Source: CANKBT01 sp038235705 (GTDB lineage: Bacteria > Actinomycetota > Actinomycetes > Mycobacteriales > SCTD01). From it: a stretch of DNA of 10,212 nucleotides. This document shows, piece by piece, positions 1-5,978 of this stretch. The DNA is taken from NCBI GenBank assembly GCA_038235705.1, contig JBBSTR010000080.1, positions 1-10,212 of the forward strand. Reading direction: 5' to 3'. The notes under the pieces were generated by a model. It had not been told where the DNA came from. It did no database searches and was given only the letters and a program-made list of their open reading frames with translations. Position 1 is the stretch's first letter; each line of letters starts with the position of its first letter. Made by a program: the position numbers and the translations under genes.

Positions 1-100
1 GGGGGGGCGGGGGGGCCGCCGGCCCCCCGCCCCGGCGATTCGAACATCCCGGGGGCGTGGGGGCTCGCCCCCCGCCGGCCCCCCCCCCCCCACTACCCCC
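1..100. repeat. Extreme G/C homopolymer-rich low-complexity region
   Basis: Runs of G at 1-7, 9-15, 51-55 and 59-63 and runs of C at 23-28, 68-73, 79-91 (13 bases) and 96-100 dominate this stretch. A short inverted repeat lies at 59-64/67-72. No reading frame here resembles a protein. The G-runs on the plus strand, and the C13 run read as G13 on the minus strand, could form G-quadruplexes. The stretch lies beyond the 3' end of the minus-strand acyl-CoA dehydrogenase. It starts exactly at the window edge, so an assembly or sequencing artefact is a real alternative. Confidence 0.7.
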
Positions 101-114
101 GGTTGATCATGGAC

Positions 115-144
115 AGGGCCGGTCCCCCGCAGGAAACCGGCCCT
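115..144 (-). terminator. Stem-loop downstream of acyl-CoA dehydrogenase
   Basis: A perfect 9-bp inverted repeat (arms 115-123 and 136-144) with a 12-nt loop begins 16 nt after the stop codon of the minus-strand acyl-CoA dehydrogenase. The position suits a transcription terminator. No U-run follows on the minus strand, which is common for actinobacterial terminators but keeps confidence moderate. Confidence 0.5.
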
Positions 145-159
145 TCGTACGCCCAGGAT

Positions 160-1362
160 CTAGCCCTTGAGCTGGTAGTCCTTCAGCAGCCCGCGGGAGA
201 TGATCGTCTTCTGGATCTCCGAGGTGCCCTCGCCGATGAGCAGGAACGGCGCCTCACGCATGAGGCGCTCGATCTCGTACTCCTTGGAGTAGCCGTAGCC
301 GCCGTGGATGCGGAAGGACTCCTGGACCACCTCCGAGCAGTACTCGCTGGCGAGCAGCTTGGCCATGCCGGACTCGACGTCGTTGCGCTTGCCGGCGTCC
401 TTGAGCCGGGCGGCGTTGACCATCAGCGCGTGCGCGGCCTCGACCTTGGTCGCCATCTCGGCGAGCTTGAACTGGATCGCCTGGTGCTGCGCGATCGGCT
501 TGCCGAAGGTGACGCGCTGCTGCGCGTAGGCGATGGCCAGCTCGAAGGCGCGGATCGAGATGCCGCAGGCGCGGGCGGCCACGTTGACGCGGCCGACCTC
601 GACCCCGTCCATCATCTGATAAAAGCCCTTGCCCCGGCCTTCTTCGCCGCCGAGGATCGCCGACGCGGGCAGGCGCGCGCCCTCCATGATCATCTCGGTG
701 GTCTCCACGCCCTTGTAGCCCATCTTCTCGATCTTGCCGGGGATCGTGATCCCCTGCGCCGTCTCGCCGAAGCCTGGCTCCTTCTCGATGAGGAAGGTCG
801 CCATGTTGCGGTAGACGCTGTCGCTGCCCTCATCGGTCTTGACCAGGGTGGCGATCAGTCCGGCGCGTGCACCGTTGGTCAGCCACATCTTCTGACCGTC
901 GAGCACGTACTCCTCACCGTCGCGCACAGCCTTGCTCTTGATGGCCGCGACGTCGGAGCCGCAGCCGGGCTCGCTCATCGAGAACCCGCCGCGCAGGTCA
1001 CCCGCGGACATCCGCGGCAGCAGGGCGGACTTCTGCTCCTCGGTGCCGTGGTGCATGAGCATGTAAGCCACGATGAAGTGCGTGTTGATGACGCCGGAGA
1101 CGCTCATCCAGCCTCGGGCGATCTGCTCGACGACCAGGGCGTACGTGAGAAGCGACTCGCCGAGGCCGCCGTACTCCTCCGGGATCATGAGCCCGAACAG
1201 GCCCATCTCCTTCATGCCGTCGACGATCGCCTCGGGAAACTCGTCCTTGTGCTCGAGGTCGGTCGCGTACGGGATGATCTCCTTGTCGACGAAGCCCCGA
1301 ACCGTGTCGAGGATCTCGACCTGGATCTCGGTCAGACCTTCGGTGGATGCCAGTCGCGCCAT
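160..1362 (-). CDS. Acyl-CoA dehydrogenase
   Basis: The 400-residue protein has the usual length and full architecture of a flavin-dependent acyl-CoA dehydrogenase, which makes the alpha,beta-trans double bond in acyl-CoA thioesters and passes electrons to electron-transfer flavoprotein. An N-terminal helical domain (about 12-123) contains PEEYGGLG at 61-68. The FAD-contacting signature FSMSEPGCGSDVA lies at 127-139. The C-terminal domain carries QRVTFGKPIAQHQAIQ at 282-297 and GEGTSEIQ at 377-384. Glu378 aligns with the catalytic base of medium-chain-type enzymes. The ATG start is supported by a purine-rich Shine-Dalgarno site (minus strand, 1373-1368) five bases upstream. The gene follows the EamA transporter on the same strand after 114 bp, so co-transcription is possible but unproven. 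Chain-length or branched-chain specificity cannot be read from the sequence; a methylsuccinyl-CoA or short-chain role is only speculative. Confidence 0.95.
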   Translation of the reverse strand: MARLASTEGLTEIQVEILDTVRGFVDKEIIPYATDLEHKDEFPEAIVDGMKEMGLFGLMIPEEYGGLGESLLTYALVVEQIARGWMSVSGVINTHFIVAYMLMHHGTEEQKSALLPRMSAGDLRGGFSMSEPGCGSDVAAIKSKAVRDGEEYVLDGQKMWLTNGARAGLIATLVKTDEGSDSVYRNMATFLIEKEPGFGETAQGITIPGKIEKMGYKGVETTEMIMEGARLPASAILGGEEGRGKGFYQMMDGVEVGRVNVAARACGISIRAFELAIAYAQQRVTFGKPIAQHQAIQFKLAEMATKVEAAHALMVNAARLKDAGKRNDVESGMAKLLASEYCSEVVQESFRIHGGYGYSKEYEIERLMREAPFLLIGEGTSEIQKTIISRGLLKDYQLKG

Positions 1363-1367
1363 GTCCG

Positions 1368-1373
1368 CTCCCC
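1368..1373 (-). promoter_or_regulatory. Ribosome binding site of acyl-CoA dehydrogenase
   Basis: Read on the minus strand the sequence is GGGGAG followed by CGGAC and the ATG. This is the clearest Shine-Dalgarno match in the window and fixes the start at 1362. It contrasts with several neighbouring genes that have no such site. Confidence 0.7.
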
Positions 1374-1382
1374 GTCGTCGGC

Positions 1383-1434
1383 CGCGGCGGCGCCGCGTGT
1401 TGCCGCAGAGTGTCTCACCGCAGGACAGGGTGAG
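1383..1434. other. Inverted repeats in the transporter/dehydrogenase gap
   Basis: The 114-bp gap 1363-1476 holds two short dyads. One is CGCGGC/GCCGCG (1383-1388 and 1392-1397, 3-nt spacer). The other is CTCACC/GGTGAG (1414-1419 and 1429-1434, 9-nt spacer). The second is less GC-biased and sits 52-72 bp upstream of the dehydrogenase start, where an operator or a terminator for the transporter transcript could lie. No clear -10/-35 pair is visible on the minus strand. Chance is a serious alternative for arms of this length in such GC-rich DNA. Confidence 0.3.
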
Positions 1435-1476
1435 GCGAGCCGAGCGAGCGTGCCCCAGATCACTGCGGAGGACGGC

Positions 1477-2421
1477 TCACTCGACCGGCAGCGACACCGG
1501 GACCCGTCGACCCGCTCGGATCACGACCGCGATGCCGGTGAGCAGCAGCGCGGCGGCGGGCAGGGCGAGCAGCGGCACCGACTGACCCAAGAAGATCGCC
1601 GCGACCAGGGCCGCCCCGGGGATCTCCAGCAGCAGGGTCAGCGCCAGCACGGTCGGGCTGACGCTGCGCAGCACCACGTTGAACAACGAGTGCCCGAGCA
1701 GCTGCGCACCCACGGTCAGGGCCAGCAGCCGCCACCAGTCGACCGCCTCGTAGCCGGACAGGTCGGCCCGCCCCACGAGGCAGGCGACGAGCAGCAGGCC
1801 GGCTGCTGTGCCGTAGCAGAGCGTCGTGTACGTCGTCGTGCTCACGCTCTGGCGTACGCGCGAACCAGCCGTCATGTAGAGCGCCGCCAACGCCCCGCCG
1901 GCCAGCGCCAACGCGTCGCCGACGAGCGCTCGCCCGCTCACCGACAGGTCGCTGGCGGTGAGCAGGAGCACGCCGGCCAGCGCGATCCCGATGCCCACCC
2001 AGACCCGCCGCGAGACGTGCTCGCCCTGGGCGCGGGCGAGCAGCGCCGCCCAGACCGGCTGGGTCGCGACCAGCGCGGTCGCGGACGCCACCGAGGTGTA
2101 GGTGAGCGACGGGACCCAGGTCGCGAAGTGCAGCGCCAGGAACAGCCCTGCGGTGAAGGCCGTACGCCGTTCGGTGCGCGACAGCCCCGTCAGCTCGGCC
2201 CGGTTCCGAAGCAGCGCGAACGGTGCGATCACTCCGGTCGCCAGAGCGTTGCGCCAGAACGCGATCGCCAACGCCGGCACCGCTGTGGCTGCCATCAGAG
2301 GCCCGGAGGTCGACACCGTCATGATCGCCACAGCGACGAGCGCCGCGTCGGTCCGCACCGGCGCGAAGGCCAGTCGAGTCGTCGTCACCGTCAGATGCTG
2401 CACCACACCGACGAGGGACAC
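1477..2421 (-). CDS. EamA/DMT-superfamily transporter
   Basis: The 314-residue protein is almost entirely hydrophobic segments and shows the two-fold repeated layout of drug/metabolite transporters (about ten helices, two EamA repeats). The first repeat spans about residues 27-155 and includes FWRNALA (55-61) and the helix around TALVATQPVWAALLA (115-129). The second spans about 168-303 and includes LLLEIPGAALVAAIFLGQ (263-280), the family's helix 8-9 region with its conserved Glu-Pro-like turn. Such proteins export or import small metabolites at the cytoplasmic membrane; the substrate cannot be inferred. The GTG start at 2421 gives about 25 residues before the first helix. There is no convincing Shine-Dalgarno or TANNNT box, and a GTG at 2406 in the same frame is an alternative. 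The gene is divergent from the PAP2 gene across 37 bp. Confidence 0.88.
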   Translation of the reverse strand: MSLVGVVQHLTVTTTRLAFAPVRTDAALVAVAIMTVSTSGPLMAATAVPALAIAFWRNALATGVIAPFALLRNRAELTGLSRTERRTAFTAGLFLALHFATWVPSLTYTSVASATALVATQPVWAALLARAQGEHVSRRVWVGIGIALAGVLLLTASDLSVSGRALVGDALALAGGALAALYMTAGSRVRQSVSTTTYTTLCYGTAAGLLLVACLVGRADLSGYEAVDWWRLLALTVGAQLLGHSLFNVVLRSVSPTVLALTLLLEIPGAALVAAIFLGQSVPLLALPAAALLLTGIAVVIRAGRRVPVSLPVE

Positions 2422-2458
2422 GACGCGGGCACCACACGTTCTGGCAGGCTGTACCCCG
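2422..2458. promoter_or_regulatory. Divergent gap between transporter and PAP2 gene
   Basis: This 37-bp gap separates two divergent starts, so both promoters must lie in it or extend into the opposite genes. On the plus strand CAGGCT at 2445-2450, 8 nt before the ATG at 2459, resembles the actinobacterial -10 TANNNT with its first base changed. GGCAGG at 2443-2448 could alternatively act as a weak ribosome binding site. No good -10 box is seen for the minus-strand gene. Confidence 0.3.
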
Positions 2459-3217
2459 ATGACGATCAGCCCCGTGGTCCGTGAACGGACCCGCCGTGCA
2501 GGTGGCGTCGGGCTACGGCTCGGCGTGCTGCTCGGGCTCTACCTGCTGTACTCGCTCGCCCGGAACCTGCACGGTCAGACCCTGGACACGGCCGCCTTCG
2601 ACGCCTCCGTGCGCCACGCGCACCAGGTCGAGTCCTGGGGCGGGTGGCTGCCGTCGGAGCGGACCTTTCAGGACCTGTGGCTCGGCCACCCCCTGCTGGT
2701 GCGCACGGCAGGCGCCTACTACGGCAGCGCTCACGTCCTGGTGACCGTCGCCACGCTGGGGTGGTTGGCGACCCGGCGACCACGTCTGCTGGACCGCCAG
2801 GGAGCCGTCCTGGTGCTCGCCACCTTCGTCGGCGTCCTGGTGTTCGTGCTGCACCCGGTCGCCCCGCCCCGGCTGATGCCGCCCGAGAGCGGGCTGAGAA
2901 CGGTCGACACGTTGGCGGTCTTCGGCGGGCTCGTCCCGTACGACCACGGGGTGCTCGAGCACATCGCCGACCCGCTCGCCGCCCTGCCGAGCCTGCACCT
3001 CGCGTGGGCGGTCTGGGTCGCGTTCACGCTCAGGCTGTCGCACCGCACCTGGGTGCGGCGGCTCGGCGTCGTTCACGTGCTGGTCACGCTGACCGTGGTC
3101 CTGGTGACCGGCAACCACTGGTATGCCGACGCCGTCCTCGGCATCGCTCTGACCGTGGCCCTGCAGGCGCTGGTCGGTCCCCGGGCCGGTGCGAACGCCC
3201 CGGTCATCCCGCCGTAG
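2459..3217 (+). CDS. PAP2-family (Aur1/Ipt1-like) membrane phosphatase/transferase
   Basis: The 252-residue protein has about five to six hydrophobic segments (roughly 17-35, 86-104, 114-132, 178-193, 203-217, 225-240). It carries the motif set of the inositolphosphotransferase-like branch of PAP2 proteins: HPVAPPRLMPP (132-142), PSLHLAW (177-183) with His180, and GNHWYADAVLG (218-228) with His220 and Asp224. In the family the two histidines and the aspartate form the phosphoryl-transfer site at the outer membrane face. Substrates are lipid phosphates or phosphoinositol head groups; which one applies here is unknown. The open frame extends to 2102, but only the part after the ATG at 2459 looks like this family, and the upstream part is antisense to the EamA gene. 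The TAG stop lies 10 bp before the next gene. Confidence 0.87.
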   Translation: MTISPVVRERTRRAGGVGLRLGVLLGLYLLYSLARNLHGQTLDTAAFDASVRHAHQVESWGGWLPSERTFQDLWLGHPLLVRTAGAYYGSAHVLVTVATLGWLATRRPRLLDRQGAVLVLATFVGVLVFVLHPVAPPRLMPPESGLRTVDTLAVFGGLVPYDHGVLEHIADPLAALPSLHLAWAVWVAFTLRLSHRTWVRRLGVVHVLVTLTVVLVTGNHWYADAVLGIALTVALQALVGPRAGANAPVIPP

Positions 3218-3220
3218 CGT
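3215..3220 (+). promoter_or_regulatory. Candidate -10 box (TAGCGT) for a leaderless SDR transcript
   Basis: TAGCGT fits the actinobacterial TANNNT -10 consensus and ends 7 nt before the ATG at 3228. Its first three bases are the TAG stop of the PAP2 gene. No Shine-Dalgarno site is present, as expected for a leaderless start. There is no recognisable -35. Confidence 0.42.
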
Positions 3221-3227
3221 GCCCTCC

Positions 3228-3992
3228 ATGACCGATCTCTTCGACCTGTCCGGCAAGACCGCGCTGGTGACCGGGGGGACCCGAGGCATCGGCCTGATGA
3301 TCGCCCGGGGGCTTCTGCAGGCCGGGGCGGCTCGGGTGACCGTCAGCTCGCGCAAGGCCGAGGCCTGCGAGGACGCCGTCAAGGAGCTGTCCGTGTTCGG
3401 TGAGGCGGTCGCCCTTCCCGCGGACGTGTCCACCGAGGACGGGTGCCTCCGGGTGGCTGCGGCGATCGAGGGCCCGCTGCACATCCTGGTCAACAACGCC
3501 GGGGCGACCTGGGGCGCGCCGCTGGAGACGTTCCCGGCGAGCGCGTGGGACAAGATCCTCGACCTCAACCTGAAGGCTCCGTTCTTCCTCACCCGGGCGC
3601 TGCTGCCCCAGCTGGAGGCGGCCGGGACGCACGACGACCCGGCGCGGGTGATCAACGTCGGCAGCGTCGACGGCCTGCACGTGTCGTCCACGCCGACCTA
3701 CAGCTACGCGGCGAGCAAGGCCGGCGTGCACCACCTGACCCGGATGCTGGCCCGCGACCTCGGTCCGCGGCACGTCACCGTGAACGCGATCGCGCCCGGC
3801 CCGTTCGAGTCCAAGATGATGGCCGCGACGCTGGCCGCCGCCGGCGACCGGATCGCCGCCTCCGCGCCGCTCGGACGGATCGGTCGACCGGACGACATGG
3901 CCGGCGTGGCCACGTTCCTCGCCAGCCGCGCCGGGGCGTACGTCACCGGTGCCGTCATCCCGGTCGACGGCGGCCTGGTCACGACCCTGTGA
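3228..3992 (+). CDS. Short-chain dehydrogenase/reductase, RhlG-like
   Basis: This 254-residue classical SDR has the dinucleotide-binding motif TGGTRGIG (15-22), the NNAG motif (89-92), Asn114 in LDLNLKAP, Ser146 in NVGSVDG and the catalytic YxxxK pair Tyr160/Lys164. PVDGG near the C-terminus (245-249) is also typical. From memory, the opening, the SWGA/TWGA-like stretch after NNAG, and the end with GRxGRPxxMA and AGAYxTGxVIPxDGG resemble Pseudomonas RhlG, an NADPH-dependent 3-oxoacyl reductase relative, more than plain FabG. The arginine after the glycine-rich loop and Arg42 would suit NADPH, but this is inference. The start at ATG 3228 was chosen because the fold begins there and a -10-like box lies just upstream; 13 extra in-frame codons upstream look non-coding. 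It overlaps the next gene by GTGA. Confidence 0.93.
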   Translation: MTDLFDLSGKTALVTGGTRGIGLMIARGLLQAGAARVTVSSRKAEACEDAVKELSVFGEAVALPADVSTEDGCLRVAAAIEGPLHILVNNAGATWGAPLETFPASAWDKILDLNLKAPFFLTRALLPQLEAAGTHDDPARVINVGSVDGLHVSSTPTYSYAASKAGVHHLTRMLARDLGPRHVTVNAIAPGPFESKMMAATLAAAGDRIAASAPLGRIGRPDDMAGVATFLASRAGAYVTGAVIPVDGGLVTTL

Positions 3993-4726
3993 CAGGTGTC
4001 GGCACGACCGCCACGGTCGTGTCCGGTGAGCTGCCGGACCTGCTCGCGCTCTACGACCCTGGTCCCGGTCGGTCGGTCCGCGGCGGCATGGTGCTGTCCG
4101 CCGACGGCGGCGGCAGCGTCGACGGACGCAGCCGCGGCCTGTCGACACCGGCGGACCAGCAGGTGTTCCGGGTGCTGCGGGCGCACGCCGACGTGGTGCT
4201 GGTCGGTGCCGGCACGGCACGGACGGAGGGCTACGGCCCGGTCGAGCTGTCGCCGGAGCACCGGACCTTCCGCGAGGCGGCCGGTCGGACGTCGACGCCT
4301 GTCCTCGCCCTGGTGACCCGGTCGCTGGACGTGCCCGACAAGGCGCTGGGCTCGACGGGCGGCGGGGCCGGTGCGATCGTCATCAGCACCGACGGTCGCA
4401 CCAGTGACGCGCTGCCCGACCTGATCGTGGTCGACTCCCTCGCCGACGCGTTGGACGCGCTGGCCGAGCGCGGCCTGACCAGGGTGCTGTGCGAGGGCGG
4501 TCCAAGCCTGTTGGGACAGCTCGTCGCCGAGGGACTGCTCACCGAGCTGTGCATGACCCTGTCGCCACGTCTGGTCGGCGACGTCGCCGGCATCGTGACC
4601 GCGGACCTGGATGCTCCCGTCGACCTCGCGCTCGAGCACCTCGTCGAGAACGACGGGTCCCTGCTGCTGCGCTATCGCGTCGCAGCGCCCGCTTCGCGGG
4701 CCGGGCGGGCGGGCTCGCCCAACTAG
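3989..4726 (+). CDS. Pyrimidine reductase family protein (RibD C-terminal domain)
   Basis: The 245-residue protein is a stand-alone RibD_C/dihydrofolate-reductase-like domain. The N-terminal part GGMVLSADGGGSVDGRSRG (32-50) corresponds to the family's substrate-binding loop, VLVGAGTARTEGYGP (70-84) to the NADPH-binding turn, and LCEGGPSLLGQLVAEGLL (167-184) to the conserved EGGP motif. In riboflavin synthesis this domain reduces the ribosyl group of 5-amino-6-ribosylaminouracil phosphate with NADPH. The cytidine-deaminase half found in bifunctional RibD is absent, and no other rib gene is in the window. Stand-alone actinobacterial relatives such as Mycobacterium tuberculosis Rv2671 have been linked to dihydrofolate reduction, so the substrate is open. 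The GTG start overlaps the SDR stop as GTGA, implying translational coupling; a longer open frame upstream is antisense-like readthrough of the SDR gene in another frame. Confidence 0.88.
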   Translation: MTGVGTTATVVSGELPDLLALYDPGPGRSVRGGMVLSADGGGSVDGRSRGLSTPADQQVFRVLRAHADVVLVGAGTARTEGYGPVELSPEHRTFREAAGRTSTPVLALVTRSLDVPDKALGSTGGGAGAIVISTDGRTSDALPDLIVVDSLADALDALAERGLTRVLCEGGPSLLGQLVAEGLLTELCMTLSPRLVGDVAGIVTADLDAPVDLALEHLVENDGSLLLRYRVAAPASRAGRAGSPN

Positions 4727-4729
4727 CCT
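4724..4729 (+). promoter_or_regulatory. Candidate -10 box (TAGCCT) for a leaderless MgtE_N/CBS transcript
   Basis: TAGCCT matches TANNNT and ends 7 nt before the GTG at 4737. The TAG is also the stop codon of the pyrimidine reductase. There is no Shine-Dalgarno site between the genes, and no clear -35. A 6-bp stem with a TTC loop (4687-4701) just upstream might end transcription arriving from the upstream genes. Confidence 0.45.
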
Positions 4730-4736
4730 GATCGCC

Positions 4737-5978
4737 GTGAGCACCGCCACCCGCGTCTTCGTCGCCCGACTGTCGGGGCTTCCGGTGCTCGACCCGGACG
4801 GCGACACCGTCGGCCGGGTGCGGGACGTCGTCGTGGTGCTCCAGCCCGGCGGTGAGCCACCCCGGGTGCTCGGCACCGCTGTGGAGATCGCAGGACGTCG
4901 CCGGATCTTCGTACCGATGGCCCGGGTCGTCTCGATCGACCCCGAGGCGATCGTGCTGTCGACCGACACGGTGAGCCTGCGGCCGTTCGACAAGCGCCCC
5001 GGCGAGAGCCTCGTGCTGGGAGAGCTGCTCGACCAGCAGGTCACCGTCCGCGAGTCCGGCGAGCAGGCCACCGTCGTCGACGTCGCGATCGAGCAGACGC
5101 GGACGCACTGGGTCCTGACCCGGCTGGCCGTGCGACGGGGCAAAGGACGGCGACGGACCGAGCTGGTGCAGCTGGAGTGGTCGGAGGTCCAGGGGCTCGC
5201 TCTGCCGGAGGCCGAGCAGGGCGCGGCCAACCTGCTCGCCGTGTTCGACAAGCTGCGTCCGAGCGACCTCGCGCACCTGGTCGCCGACCTGTCGGTCAAG
5301 CGACGGGCCGAGATCGTCGCGGCGCTGGACGACGAACGGCTCGCCGACATGCTGGAGGAGCTGCCCGAGGACCAGCAGGTCGAGCTGCTCGCGGGCCTCG
5401 AGGACGAGCGCGCCGCAGACGTGCTCGAGGCGATGAGCCCGGACGACGCCGCCGACCTGCTCGGCGAGCTGTCCCCCGCCGAGGCCGAACGGTTGCTGGA
5501 CCTGATGGAGCCGGGCGAGGCCGACCCGGTGCGCCAGCTGCTCGCCTACAGCGACGACACCGCGGGCGGGCTGATGACCACCGACCCGGTCATCCTCGGG
5601 GCCAGCACCACCGTCGCGGAGGCGCTCGCCCGGATCAGGAACCCTGACCTGTCGCCGGCGCTCGCCGCACAGGTCTACGTCGTTCGAGCGCCGTATGACA
5701 CCCCCACCGGCCGTTACCTCGGCACCGTCCACTTCCAAAGACTCCTGCGCGAACCTCCGAGCTCGCTGGTGTCGGCTGTGATCGACACGGGCGTGGACCC
5801 GCTGGCACCCGAGTGCCCGATGCAGGACCTGACCCGGCACCTGGCGTCCTACGACCTGGTCGCCGTCCCGGTCGTCGACAGCGAGCAGCGGCTGCTCGGC
5901 GCGGTGACCGTCGACGACGTGCTCGACCACCTGCTGCCGGCCGACTGGCGAGCCGACCGCGGACGCGGCCGTGGCTGA
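4737..5978 (+). CDS. MgtE N-domain/CBS protein with PRC-barrel-like N-terminus, no channel domain
   Basis: The 413-residue protein has three parts. Residues about 6-85 and 95-155 are beta-rich, PRC-barrel-like stretches (LDPDGDTVGRVRDVVV at 18-33). Residues about 165-275 form the repeated acidic helices of the MgtE intracellular N domain, including VLEAMSPDDAADLLGEL (229-245). Residues about 278-400 look like a CBS pair starting at GGLMTTDPVIL (277-287) and ending at LLGAVTVDDVLDHLLP (386-401). In MgtE magnesium channels the N and CBS domains sense Mg2+ and gate a membrane pore; here there is no hydrophobic segment long enough for a pore, so the protein should be soluble. Clusters of Asp/Glu suit cation binding. 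The GTG start has no Shine-Dalgarno site. The 3' end overlaps the DUF1003 gene by 8 bp, making that membrane protein the obvious candidate partner. Such pairs are, to my knowledge, recurrent in actinobacteria. Confidence 0.87.
   Translation: MSTATRVFVARLSGLPVLDPDGDTVGRVRDVVVVLQPGGEPPRVLGTAVEIAGRRRIFVPMARVVSIDPEAIVLSTDTVSLRPFDKRPGESLVLGELLDQQVTVRESGEQATVVDVAIEQTRTHWVLTRLAVRRGKGRRRTELVQLEWSEVQGLALPEAEQGAANLLAVFDKLRPSDLAHLVADLSVKRRAEIVAALDDERLADMLEELPEDQQVELLAGLEDERAADVLEAMSPDDAADLLGELSPAEAERLLDLMEPGEADPVRQLLAYSDDTAGGLMTTDPVILGASTTVAEALARIRNPDLSPALAAQVYVVRAPYDTPTGRYLGTVHFQRLLREPPSSLVSAVIDTGVDPLAPECPMQDLTRHLASYDLVAVPVVDSEQRLLGAVTVDDVLDHLLPADWRADRGRGRG

Noticed and set aside
36..52. tRNA T-arm-like sequence around GATTCGAACATC
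   Set aside because: The TTCGAA loop-like core is not flanked by complementary 5-bp stems on either strand, and no D-arm, anticodon arm or acceptor stem is visible.
2102..2458. Upstream extension of the PAP2 frame to an ATG at 2102
   Set aside because: The added 119 residues are antisense to the EamA gene, are Arg/Thr-rich without membrane helices and do not fit the PAP2 family length. ATG 2459 is the sensible start.
103..2484. 793-residue plus-strand open frame
   Set aside because: It runs antisense to the acyl-CoA dehydrogenase and EamA genes, both of which have clear family motifs. Its composition (long Arg/Gln/His-rich runs, no motifs) is typical of an antisense frame in high-GC DNA.
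3189..3227. Upstream extension of the SDR frame by 13 codons
   Set aside because: It would overlap the PAP2 gene and add a Ser/Arg-rich stretch before the conserved LSGKTALVTGG opening. ATG 3228 fits the family and the promoter-like box.
2513..3691. 392-residue minus-strand open frame
   Set aside because: It lies opposite the PAP2 and SDR genes, which show conserved active-site motifs. The antisense product has no recognisable features.
4687..4701. GCCCGC-TTC-GCGGGC hairpin near the end of the pyrimidine reductase
   Set aside because: It is a perfect 6-bp stem but lies within coding sequence, has no U-run, and such stems arise easily in this composition. It is noted only as a possible aid to transcript separation before 4737.
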